The notes below the pieces were generated by a model. It was not told where the DNA came from. It saw only the letters and a program-made list of their open reading frames with translations, and did not search any database. Of a stretch of 64,000 bases of DNA, positions 44,422 to 53,096 are shown in pieces. The DNA comes from Dehalococcoidia bacterium UBA1328 (lineage in GTDB: Bacteria > Chloroflexota > Dehalococcoidia > Lucifugimonadales > Lucifugimonadaceae): positions 121,474 to 185,473 of the forward strand of contig DBTA01000022.1 in assembly GCA_002306815.1 (NCBI GenBank). Reading direction: 5' to 3'. A program made the translations under genes and the position numbers. Numbering within the stretch: the stretch's first letter is position 1; every line of letters begins with the position of its first letter.

Positions 44422-45576
44422 CTAGTGTGTTGCAATCGTTCGATCGGTGATGTAATCAAAATTGATATCTTCGCCAAGCCCCGGCCGAGTCGGCATTGGT
44501 ATGTAGCCATCTTCGTCCATCGGATCAATGATGCTGTTGAGATGGTTCGGTACCTCATCATAGTCAATGAACGGATGCAGCAGTCCGCGCTCATACCAGG
44601 TGGTGTTCATAATCCCACCGATCACAGCGAGGTTTCCTGCCCCTCCACCATGAACTTCGCAGTCCATATTGAACGACTCGGCGAGGTGGGCACACTTTAT
44701 GCTCGGTCCAATACCACCTACATCAGCGACTCCAACTCGGACAATGTCGCATGCCTTGCTCGCGATCCACTCGGCACGGGTGTGGTGTTTCCCGTATGCG
44801 TATTCGGGACCGATTACTGGAATATCAAGTTGATCAGCCAGCCAACGGTACGACTCCGTTGAGTGCTCGTCCATCGGCTCTTCGTACCAGTAATACCCGA
44901 GGTTTTGAATGCCTTTACCAAGTTCAAGTGCTTCCATACGTGAGTACCAGTGGTTGGCATCGAGCATCAACGGGAAGTCCGGACCGACGGCTTCTCGGAC
45001 CGCTGCACAAGCCTTGATGTCCATTTTCACGCTTGGAGCCCAGGAAACTGGCGGCATCCATGTGTGGAGCTTGATCGCCTTGTATCCGCGATTAACCATC
45101 CACTCGGCAAATTTGCCGTAATCCTCTGGTGTTGCGAGTCCACCTTCCATTTCGTCGCCACACATGGTCGATCCGTAGGCGAGGACTTTGTCACGGTAAC
45201 CGCCGAGCATCTTCCAAACTGGTGTGCTCTGTGCCCGACCAACAAGATCCCAGAGAGCCATCTCAGCAACAGCCATTGATCGGTCTGTCAGGTTCGCTCC
45301 TGAACCACGCTGCCACTTCGCAAGGTTGATCCAAAGACGCTCGCGATCCCGCGGGTCCTGTCCCATGAATACTTTCTTCACGAAGTTGTCGATGATGTAC
45401 GAGCGCAGTGCTTCAGGAGAGCCAAAGGAGTACCCGGAGTTCCCTTCATCATCTGTGATCGTCAGCAGAGCTTCCGTGGTGTCGTGCTCGGGTCCCGGAT
45501 GAGTATGACCGTCAGTGTCATTCACTTTCTTCGATGTCGATTTGAAAGTGGTTACTTCAATTTTCTCGATGTTCAT
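44422..45576 (-). CDS. Enolase-superfamily (mandelate racemase/muconate lactonizing type) enzyme
   Basis: The 384-residue protein has a capping domain and a TIM barrel with KAIKLHTWMPP (a KxH motif, candidate catalytic base), the metal ligands in LMLDANHW, YWYEEPMDE and VIGPE, and a late CEVHGGGAGN. It differs clearly from the paralogue at 15545. The KxH motif suggests a sugar-acid dehydratase or racemase; the substrate is unknown. Opposite it, upstream, is the decayed comEA. Confidence 0.83.
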   Translation of the reverse strand: MNIEKIEVTTFKSTSKKVNDTDGHTHPGPEHDTTEALLTITDDEGNSGYSFGSPEALRSYIIDNFVKKVFMGQDPRDRERLWINLAKWQRGSGANLTDRSMAVAEMALWDLVGRAQSTPVWKMLGGYRDKVLAYGSTMCGDEMEGGLATPEDYGKFAEWMVNRGYKAIKLHTWMPPVSWAPSVKMDIKACAAVREAVGPDFPLMLDANHWYSRMEALELGKGIQNLGYYWYEEPMDEHSTESYRWLADQLDIPVIGPEYAYGKHHTRAEWIASKACDIVRVGVADVGGIGPSIKCAHLAESFNMDCEVHGGGAGNLAVIGGIMNTTWYERGLLHPFIDYDEVPNHLNSIIDPMDEDGYIPMPTRPGLGEDINFDYITDRTIATH

Positions 45577-45780
45577 ATTGCATAATGGGCTTTCCTGATT
45601 GGTTTTCGCGAACAGGCGGGTCAGGCGGTAAAAGGGTTCGGTTGTTTCGATTCGGCACGCATTCTAGGCGCACACCAGGCTAGAAAACACCTCGATATCA
45701 CATCAAGATCGGTTCCGAATGACCATGAACAATTCAATAGTTTTTATGTCATACCCACGCGTCATTACTTGCAGACATGA

Positions 45781-46326
45781 ATGGAGCAGTGGCACTTGTC
45801 GGAATCCAGCACCCAAACCAGCGAACCTGAAATGAGCCTTCAGTCAAATCTGTTTGTCACGGCAGGAGCTTTAGTTGGAGTAATCCTCCTTACTGTTATC
45901 GTCACCCTGTGTGTAAGCAGGGACACGGAGCGGGAAAGGGGTAGAGATATTCATTCCACCTCCGTCGGAGGTAACGTCCCAGGTTTCCAGAGCAGTGGTC
46001 AGGCCCGGTGTGTACTCGGTGGAAGGCGAGCCGCGAATTCAGGATGTACTGCAGCAGGGTGACTGACTGATTCGGCAAACTCTGATGCGATCAACCTGGC
46101 ACAGCACGTTAGAGACGATGTGAAGGTTGTGATTCCTTCGGTAGGTGAATTTGCTGACTCTTCAGTAAGTCCGTAAGCGAGTGGAAGTATTAAAAGCACA
46201 CAGGAAACAGTCTCGATCGCAGGCAATGACGTTCGAATTGATCTCAATACTACAAATAAAGACCAGTTGATCTCGCTTCCCGGAATTGGCGAATTAAAGG
46301 TGAGTCGCTTGCTAAGTGACGCGCTC
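45781..46326 (+). pseudogene. comEA: Decayed comEA (DNA uptake receptor) gene
   Basis: The main frame gives a membrane anchor (LFVTAGALVGVILLTVIVTLC) and DIHSTSVGGNVPG, the start of an SLBB domain. A +2 frame excursion then reads PGVYSVEGEPRIQDVLQQGD. The main frame resumes after TGA (46060-46062) with LTDSANSDAINLAQHV. A second stop TAA (46174-46176) is followed by VRIDLNTTNKDQLISLPGIGE, the first helix-hairpin-helix of ComEA. The second half of that domain is missing where the CocE gene ends. Two stops, two frame changes and a truncation mark a dead gene. It fills most of the 765-base gap between genes. Confidence 0.75.
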
Positions 46327-46341
46327 ATGCCAACCGCGCAA

Positions 46342-48306
46342 CTAATCTTCAGCAGGAACTATCGGCAGGATGATTCTCGATGGGTGATCTGCACCGGTGT
46401 GGATTGTGTTTTCTGCTTTGACCATCTTTGTGTGACGCCCAACCGGTTCTCCGGTATTCGGATTCACGTCAAACCGTGGAAAGTTCGAACTGGAAACGTC
46501 CAGTCGAATTCGATGCCCTTTCTTGAACACGTTCGATGTCGGCCACAACATGATCGTAAGTTCAGCTGGTTCTCCCCGTTTGAGCATTTCTGGATCGGTC
46601 CACGAATCGCGATATCGAGTTCGCAAAATAGTGTCCGTGAGGTTCAAGTGATAGCCCTCGGGATAGTCATCACTCATCGGATAAACGTCGATCAGCTTCA
46701 CCGTGAAATCAGTATCGACAGCCGTAGAAGAAATCCACAGCTTAACCATCACTTCACCGGTGACCTCGGTGTCGTCCTCCAGCGGGCCGGTCTCGAAAGT
46801 CAGGACATCAGCACGATCTTTTAGCAGCTGGTACGGCTCCTCGGCACCGATCCACTCCGGGCCTTCCTTCTGGTGGAAACCTCCTGCCGCTATCACCTCC
46901 GTCAGGTTGTTACGGGCGAGCGTCCACTGATCCAGAAAATCGGGAACGTCATCCCTCGGCGGTCCGTCATCCTCCGGAGCCGTAATCTTGAACATCCCGA
47001 CCAACTGACCGCCTATGGTCGGAACCGGGTTTTCCGGGTTGTAGGTGAAAGAAAGTGAACTTTCGTCTTGCATCGCCTCGAACGAATCGAGTGAACCATC
47101 GTGGTGCATGTACAACGTCTGGTATTGAGCGCGTGCAATAGGCCACTCGTTTTCATCCCGCCAGTAACCACCATGGTTCAAGTGACCCTCGGGCGTGACT
47201 TTTCCGTCGCCGGTCCCCATCACGTAAATTCGCACTGGCGGATCGCGTTCCGGTGCGGGCAGTCCTTTGAGATGTTGATCGAAAAACTTCAACCGTTCAG
47301 GGTTGTACTTTTCAATCCCCCAGACACTTTCTCGACCGGTGTCTGTATCGCCATGCCACTGACCAGTTGCACGAGTGCCGCCGTGTCACCACGCTCCCAG
47401 CACGAGTCGGGTTGGGGAAGAGTTCAGCTTGCTGACCACTTCGTAGTAGTTGGCGGTCGCCCCGACGAAGTTGTCGTACCAGCCACATGAGACGGTTACG
47501 GGAACGTCGGCGTGTTCACCGGCTTCTAGAAGCGGTTCCTGGTCTGCGGCTTCCTGCGACCACCATTCGTCGTATTCGCCGCGGTAGTAGTAGTCGAAGA
47601 CAGTCTTTTCAAGATCGGGTGCGACGCTGAGTGCGGTTTCGCCGGGCTTGAGTGGGAATTTCAGTAGCCACTCCGGCATGTCTCGCATTGCATCGAGAAT
47701 GGTCTTCGCTTTTTCGGGATCATCGCCAATTTCGTGACTGTCGAGTGCGTGCAAATGCGCGGCACCGAACATTTGCATCGACATCGCTCCGCCTTCGCGA
47801 GCTTCGTGTCGATAAATATTTGTTGGCCCTGCTTCGACCCACATTGCTGAGAGATGAGGTGGCTTTCTTAGAGCCAGCTGGGTCTGAACGATGGCGCGAT
47901 GAGAAGATCCAAGTGTGCCAATCTTCCCGGTACACCAGTCTTGAGCCGCCAGCCACTCGACAGTGTCATAGCCGTCATCACCTTCCCAGGGATTTACGGT
48001 GTGGTAGTAGTGACCGTCTCCCTCAGAGCGGAATCTCGAACGTAAATCCTGAACGACGAAGGCGTATCCGCGACGCACAAAGAACGGCATTACGTCGTCC
48101 CATTCGGGTGCGGTTTTGTCGTAGGAAGTACGCACCAGCAGTGCGGGAACCGGCTCGCTAGCGTCGACGACTCGGCCATCACCGTGGCAAGGCAGGTAAA
48201 TGTCGGTCGCCAGGTTAACGCCATCGCGCATAGGCATCATCACATCGCGAACTGCGTGGATGCCCCACAGGGGTTGGGAAGGATAGTATTTGGAAGAATC
48301 AGACAT
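46342..48306 (-). pseudogene. CocE/NonD (S15-like) hydrolase gene interrupted by one in-frame TGA
   Basis: Codons 1-306 and 308-654 are in one frame, separated by TGA at 47388-47386. The first part has VPMRDGVNL-like PMRDGVNLATDIYLP, SYDK and the nucleophile region GTLGSSHRAIVQ (Ser135). The second part has KFFDQHLKGLPAPERDPPV and the C-terminal jelly-roll. The stop falls in LGAW-stop-HGG, where the intact neighbour has GPWSHQ, so Ser TCA to TGA is the likely event, directly before the catalytic His. Without readthrough the product lacks the His and the last half. The GxSYxG elbow is also degenerate (SSHRA). Confidence 0.8.
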
Positions 48307-48393
48307 TGGACATTGGTGACCAAGTTTAGTTCTTAATTTCGGTTTATGCGGGAACTCGGGCCACCAATTTTGCTGGAACGAAAGTTGAGCTAA

Positions 48394-50160
48394 CTAACGC
48401 GGTATAACCGGCAGCATGACGTGAGACTGGTGGTCGGGGTCATGAAACAGCTTTTGATTGGCGATCCGTATTTCGGTGTCGGACGCTATTGGGTTTCCGG
48501 TGTTCAGATTGCGGTTGTACCGCGGGAAGTTCGAACTAGAGATTTCAACCCTGATGCAGTGACCTGCTTTGAACACGTTTGACGTGTTCCACATATCGAT
48601 CTCGAATTCGTAAATCTCTCCCGGCGTCATCATTTCCGGGTTATCAGTGCCGTTCCTGAAACGAGCACGAAGGATTCCTTCGCACAGTGCGATCGCCTTG
48701 CCATCGGGTTCGAGATCCGTGAGAGCCGCTGTGAAATCTGTATCGACTGCATCGGAAGATGCCCAAATCCTCGCTCGAATTGGTCCGGTTACCTCGATGT
48801 CTTCTTTTAGCGGGTCAGTGGTGAATACGAGCACGTCATCGCGAGATTGCAAAGCAGATCGATCGCGAGGTCCACACCAGTCATAGGTCTGATACTGCGA
48901 TCCCAAAGATTGCACCGGGTTTTCAGGATCGTAAGTGAATTCGTCAACTGATTCGGTGCTCGACGGTGCGTCAAGCGTCAGTGATCCGCCCTGACCAGCA
49001 GCGTCGCCGGACGAACGCATGTAGTACTTGGTCCACTCTGTGCGAGCCAGCGGCCATTCATGTTCGAACCGCCACTCATTGGAACCCATCACGAAAAGCT
49101 GAATTGGAGGATCGTCATTGATACCGGTGTCGATACCTTTCAAGTGATGGTCGTACCAGCGGGTGTGCATCTCTATGACGTCCGAAAGAGACTGTTTGCC
49201 AAACGTACGATCGGCATACTCTCCGTTCTCACCCATGGGCACTCGACCCCAGGGCGCTATTTGATGACTCCAGGGTCCAACCAGCAACTTCGTTTTCTTG
49301 CGAGCGTTTTCGGTTCGAACATTCTTGCTCCAACCGTTGAACAACTTGAAGTTTTCGTTTGAAAGCGAATCGAACCAGCCTGTGATGAAGTATGACGGCA
49401 CTTCAGGTTGGTCATATTTGTCTCGCAAGCTGTATCTCGACCACCACTCGTCGTACTGTTCGTGAGCGACGACCCCGGCGTAGTATGGGTGTGTCGACGA
49501 AACCTCTTCCATTGCCGTGTCGAGTGGGAGGACGAAAAAGAACGAATCCTGATCGAAATGCTTCAGCGATTCATACTGCATTGATCGTCCCAGCATGTTG
49601 AGGAACGCGAACGCAACGTTGTGGTGGATCACACCGTTCACTCGATGGTGACCGTAGTTGTCCTGCTGCGATGCAATTGGGGCAACCGCTTTCAGGTACT
49701 TGGAACGAAGAGTTGCAGGAAGGGTTTGGGTGAATCCAGGGTAAGAGAGACCGAATGTGCCTAGATTACCGTCGCACCATTCTTGCTGCCCGATCCATTC
49801 ATGGGTGTCGTACCCGTCATACAGCTCACAAACGTAAGGTTCCCACTCGCCGTCAGAATCACCTCGGCCACGGCAATCCTGCATTACCACTGCATACCCA
49901 CGGGCAGTGAACTGGCGGGTCCACCCGATATATCGCGCCTCCTGATTGTCGTATATTGTTCGCAACAACAACACAGGCCACGGACCATCACCCAGTGACG
50001 AAGGCGGAAGCCAAATGTCGGCTGAAAGATTAACTCCATCCCTCATAGGAACTGGAATGTTCAGCATGAGTCGACCGGGTTCGATGAGCGGAAGAGATTC
50101 GGAAGTCACGAGTGATGGATTCCTTTCGCAAGAGGAGTTAGGTTTTTCAGATTCGAGCAT
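48394..50160 (-). CDS. CocE/NonD-family (S15-like) hydrolase
   Basis: The ~588-residue alpha/beta hydrolase has VPMRDGVNLSADIWLPPS, the nucleophile Ser in GTFGLSYPGFTQ, an Asp in ITGWFDSLSNENF, and the His in LLVGPWSHQ, followed by a C-terminal jelly-roll (GHCIRVEISSSNFPRYNRN). Relatives hydrolyse cocaine, dipeptidyl-prolines or amide/ester compounds. The natural substrate is unknown. The frame is open to 50193; the ATG at 50160 is the likely start, though the Shine-Dalgarno is weak. It is a tandem paralogue of the broken gene downstream. Confidence 0.87.
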   Translation of the reverse strand: MLESEKPNSSCERNPSLVTSESLPLIEPGRLMLNIPVPMRDGVNLSADIWLPPSSLGDGPWPVLLLRTIYDNQEARYIGWTRQFTARGYAVVMQDCRGRGDSDGEWEPYVCELYDGYDTHEWIGQQEWCDGNLGTFGLSYPGFTQTLPATLRSKYLKAVAPIASQQDNYGHHRVNGVIHHNVAFAFLNMLGRSMQYESLKHFDQDSFFFVLPLDTAMEEVSSTHPYYAGVVAHEQYDEWWSRYSLRDKYDQPEVPSYFITGWFDSLSNENFKLFNGWSKNVRTENARKKTKLLVGPWSHQIAPWGRVPMGENGEYADRTFGKQSLSDVIEMHTRWYDHHLKGIDTGINDDPPIQLFVMGSNEWRFEHEWPLARTEWTKYYMRSSGDAAGQGGSLTLDAPSSTESVDEFTYDPENPVQSLGSQYQTYDWCGPRDRSALQSRDDVLVFTTDPLKEDIEVTGPIRARIWASSDAVDTDFTAALTDLEPDGKAIALCEGILRARFRNGTDNPEMMTPGEIYEFEIDMWNTSNVFKAGHCIRVEISSSNFPRYNRNLNTGNPIASDTEIRIANQKLFHDPDHQSHVMLPVIPR

Positions 50161-50269
50161 TGTGTAAGTGATATAGCACATTCTCAACACCACGATGTTG
50201 TTCGATTTGCAGTAAGCTGCAAACCGAATTGCAAACGCGTATCAGATCAGTTGATTTCGGAGAACAGGA

Positions 50270-51337
50270 ATGACTTTCAAGGTCGTTATTACGATGTACA
50301 ACCGCCCACCGAGCGATCTCACTCTGAGCGTGATTCGTGATACGGGAATAGAGGTTGAGTACATTCCAGCTCGAACTGAAAACGAAGTAATCACAGCAGC
50401 GAAAGACGCAGATGTGCTGCTCGTTGGCACTGTTCCGCATACAACTAGAAAAGTTCTCGAAGCTCTTCCGAATTTGAAGATGGTTGGACGTCATGGTGTT
50501 GGAGTGGATTCGATTGATCTAGAAGCAGCGACAGAACTCGGCATTTGTGCAACTAACACCCCGGGGATCAACACCTCCGAAGTTGCGGATCACGCTATGG
50601 CGATGTTGCTCTCGATCACGCGACTGATCCCGGAGCAGAACGCTGCTTTGAAGGACGGAGCGTGGTCAGATCGCCCGGAAGAAGTTGATGCGATGCGAGC
50701 CAAGCTGCGCAGAATCGCGGGCAATACTGTTGGAATATTCGGACTCGGTAGCATCGGCAAGGGATTTGCTAACCGGGTTCGAGGATTCGGTCCTTCGAAA
50801 ATTATCGCTTACGACCCTTACGTTCCACAGACCGCAGCTGATCTGGTCGGAGTCGAAATGGTCGATTTCGACACGCTCCTTACCGAGTCGGACTTCCTGA
50901 CGGTTCATTCACCAGCTACTGATGAGACGAACGAGATTTTCAATATCGGCTCGTTCCGTAAGATGAAGCCAACTGCGATATTCATCAACTGTGCGCGAGG
51001 ACCGATTGTTGATGAAGGCGGACTTCAAGAGGCGCTTGAGACCGGGGTTATTTACGCAGCGGGAATCGACGTTGCGCAAATAGAGCCGTTGGACGCAGAA
51101 AGTCCGCTGTTGAAGCTCGATAACCTGACTATCTCTCCTCACGTTGCAGGTTCATCGGATATTAGCGGAATTGCTGGTGCTACTCGTTGGGGCGAGAACG
51201 CTGTTAATGTATTGACCGGAAAGCCGCTGCACGGTTTGGGCAATCCTGAGGTTGTAAAGCAGATTGCGGTGATGCGATCGCAGGGGGCAAGTCGCTGGGA
51301 TGGGATTCCGGATCCTGTGACAGAGGCTTGGAGTTAG
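50270..51337 (+). CDS. D-2-hydroxyacid dehydrogenase (SerA/PGDH-like)
   Basis: The 355-residue NAD enzyme has NLKMVGRHGVGVDSIDL, the Rossmann loop GIFGLGSIGKGFANRV, catalytic Arg in INCARGPIVDEG, and the His in ISPHVAGSS. There are no ACT or ASB domains, so it is not a regulated serine-pathway PGDH by form. Placed among hydrolases and RraA, it may work on a hydroxy acid in catabolism. It is divergent from the CocE gene. Confidence 0.88.
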   Translation: MTFKVVITMYNRPPSDLTLSVIRDTGIEVEYIPARTENEVITAAKDADVLLVGTVPHTTRKVLEALPNLKMVGRHGVGVDSIDLEAATELGICATNTPGINTSEVADHAMAMLLSITRLIPEQNAALKDGAWSDRPEEVDAMRAKLRRIAGNTVGIFGLGSIGKGFANRVRGFGPSKIIAYDPYVPQTAADLVGVEMVDFDTLLTESDFLTVHSPATDETNEIFNIGSFRKMKPTAIFINCARGPIVDEGGLQEALETGVIYAAGIDVAQIEPLDAESPLLKLDNLTISPHVAGSSDISGIAGATRWGENAVNVLTGKPLHGLGNPEVVKQIAVMRSQGASRWDGIPDPVTEAWS

Positions 51338-51529
51338 GGTTGAGGTAAGTGGTTTGGAGGGTGTTCGGGGGCGTCGACACCTCCCAATATCCCTCGTTGC
51401 CTCGGGATGTCGATGCAAGGATGGCGGGCGTGTAATTTTGTGCGCCTGAGCTTGATCAAACAATTGCGCCGCATCGTGGTTCGGAGTTACGCTATACCTG
51501 TACACTGATGATTTATTTGAACACACTAC
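51338..51529. other. Gene-free stretch before the DUF4395 leader
   Basis: It begins with a hairpin (GGAGGGTGT pairs with ACACCTCC, with one bulged G, about 51356-51388) just after the dehydrogenase stop, without a T-run. No coding or promoter signal could be fixed in the rest. The leader-like structure follows at 51530. Confidence 0.4.
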
Positions 51530-51593
51530 GCACAAGCTGCCTCTGTTGCTGTATGCTCACCGAAAGGCTGGTTGTATAACCTCACGCTTGTGC
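51530..51593 (+). promoter_or_regulatory. Candidate aptamer-like RNA domain upstream of DUF4395 gene
   Basis: A perfect 8-bp helix, GCACAAGC (51530-51537) with GCTTGTGC (51586-51593), encloses two small helices: GCCT/AGGC (51539-51542, 51565-51568) and GGTT/AACC (51570-51573, 51578-51581). This is a three-way-junction plan like that of small riboswitches, and it is followed 16 bases later by an intrinsic terminator. No known class is recognised. Confidence 0.4.
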
Positions 51594-51608
51594 CAAGCTT
51601 GTACGCCG

Positions 51609-51637
51609 CCCCTTGCCAAACGCTGCGAGGGGTTTTT
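51609..51637 (+). terminator. Intrinsic terminator 36 bases before the DUF4395 start
   Basis: CCCCTTGC (51609-51616) pairs with GCGAGGGG (51625-51632, one G-U), followed by TTTTTA. It lies 272 bases from the upstream stop but only 36 before the next ATG, so an attenuator role is as likely as simple termination. Confidence 0.7.
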
Positions 51638-51673
51638 ATTTGAACGAAATAACGATCTGAAGAAACGTTGTAA

Positions 51674-52228
51674 ATGACATCTGTTCCTCAGCAAAAACCT
51701 CCGTTTTTCAGCTTTCCTCACCCGATGAATTCGAGCGTAGCGCGAGTAGTTGCTGCTGGAGTCGTAATCATGGCTCTGGCAACCATTGCACTCGACCAGC
51801 CGTGGATAACCCTGGTGATCGCCTTTGGTTTTATCGCCAGATTCCTCACCGGACCAAAGGTCAGCCCACTGGCAATTCTCGCCTCAAAAGTAATCGTTCC
51901 AAAATTTGGTCTGCCATACCGGCCAGTAGCGGGTCCGCCGAAGCGATTCGCCGCCGCGATCGGAATCGTGTTTAGCGTTACCGCAGCTATTCTTTCTTTG
52001 GGCCTAGGTCTTACCGTAATCGCCTATATTGTTCTTGGGGGCCTGATCTTCGCCGCCGGGCTTGAAGCCGTGTTTGGCTACTGCCTCGGCTGTCAGATAT
52101 TTGGATTGCTCATGAAGTGGGGAGTTGTTCCGGCAAGCGTCTGCGAAGAATGCGCGAACTTCGAGCAGCGAGCCAAAAGAATGGCAGCACGTGGTCTCCT
52201 ACCCGACGGATCGCCTCTAGTCGAATAG
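51674..52228 (+). CDS. DUF4395 membrane protein
   Basis: The 184-residue protein has four helices (about 23-40, 45-58, 90-110, 113-135), a FLTGPKVSPLAILASKVIVPKF segment, PPKRFAAAIG, and the conserved GYCLGCQIF. These match DUF4395, a family often near rhodanese or thioredoxin genes; its CxxC-like CLGC suggests redox or sulfur chemistry. A C-terminal CEEC pair (about 157-160) is an extra. Function unknown. It is preceded by a terminator and aptamer-like leader. Confidence 0.8.
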   Translation: MTSVPQQKPPFFSFPHPMNSSVARVVAAGVVIMALATIALDQPWITLVIAFGFIARFLTGPKVSPLAILASKVIVPKFGLPYRPVAGPPKRFAAAIGIVFSVTAAILSLGLGLTVIAYIVLGGLIFAAGLEAVFGYCLGCQIFGLLMKWGVVPASVCEECANFEQRAKRMAARGLLPDGSPLVE

Positions 52229-52252
52229 GTATCACTTTCATCAGTTCGAAAA

Positions 52253-52285
52253 CAAAAAGCTCTCGCAAATGCGAGGGCTTTTTGT
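52253..52285. terminator. Bidirectional terminator between DUF4395 and RraA-like genes
   Basis: AGCTCTCGC (52258-52266) pairs with GCGAGGGCT (52271-52279) around AAAT, with T5 after it and A5 before it. It can therefore serve both convergent genes. Confidence 0.85.
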
Positions 52286-52325
52286 TAGTCGGATTCAAAA
52301 GACAACTGAGAACGCCGTTCGACTA

Positions 52326-53048
52326 TCACGCCTCTCCGCGTGACTTGTATTCCTCGAACAGCTTCCAGGTGTTGTCGTTGAATGGGTAGTACTTGCCGGG
52401 CGACCCAGGATTCTTTCGAAGCTCCTTCTTGATCACGTTCTCGACTTCTTCCCGTTCTGCAGCGATTTCAAGAACACGCTCGGCCATTGCTGCTGGAACG
52501 ACCACGACACCGTCATCATCGCCAATGATCGCGTCACCGGGGCGTACCACTACACCGCCGCAATCGATTACCTCGTTAACGCCCCAGGGTTGCATTACTG
52601 CGGGTCCCTGTTTCGCAGTGGACGAATGTGCAAATACCGGGAAGCCGTAGTCCTTAAGCTCCGTAGTGTCCCGAACAGAGCCATCGGTAACCAGTCCGCC
52701 TACCTCAAGCTGCGAGAGTCGATAGAACTTGATATCTCCGCCAATCGACTCCCAGGGTCCTACAGATGAGGCGACGAGCACCTCATTTGGACCACAAAGT
52801 TCAAAAGCGACGTATTCTGGTGACTCTTCTGCCTTTGGCTTGTCTTTGAGGATGTCGGGGCGATGAGGAACGAATCTGAGCGTCACTGCTCGACCTACCA
52901 TTTTCTGTCTAGGAAAGATCGGCCGTGCGCCGTGAATCATTGCCTGAGGCCAGTCATCTACCCAGAGTCCGTCAATTAGCGTTTGGGTTGGTAGTTCGCC
53001 GAGTTTAGCGAGAAGCTCATCTGAAATTTCAGGTTCGTTAATCAACAT
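52326..53048 (-). CDS. RraA-family protein (HMG/CHA aldolase-like)
   Basis: The 240-residue protein shows GGLVTDGSVRDTTEL, PGDAIIGDDDGVVVVP and the C-terminal helix of the RraA/4-hydroxy-4-methyl-2-oxoglutarate aldolase superfamily. The Arg-Asp of SVRD and the Asp cluster bind substrate and Mg2+. A catabolic aldolase/decarboxylase role fits the neighbours better than RNase E inhibition. It is followed upstream on the same strand by the ketopantoate-reductase-like gene. Confidence 0.83.
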   Translation of the reverse strand: MLINEPEISDELLAKLGELPTQTLIDGLWVDDWPQAMIHGARPIFPRQKMVGRAVTLRFVPHRPDILKDKPKAEESPEYVAFELCGPNEVLVASSVGPWESIGGDIKFYRLSQLEVGGLVTDGSVRDTTELKDYGFPVFAHSSTAKQGPAVMQPWGVNEVIDCGGVVVRPGDAIIGDDDGVVVVPAAMAERVLEIAAEREEVENVIKKELRKNPGSPGKYYPFNDNTWKLFEEYKSRGEA

Positions 53049-53096
53049 TTACTCGGTGTTGGATCTCTATTCAGTAGGTGATCAAATACCAGCGAG

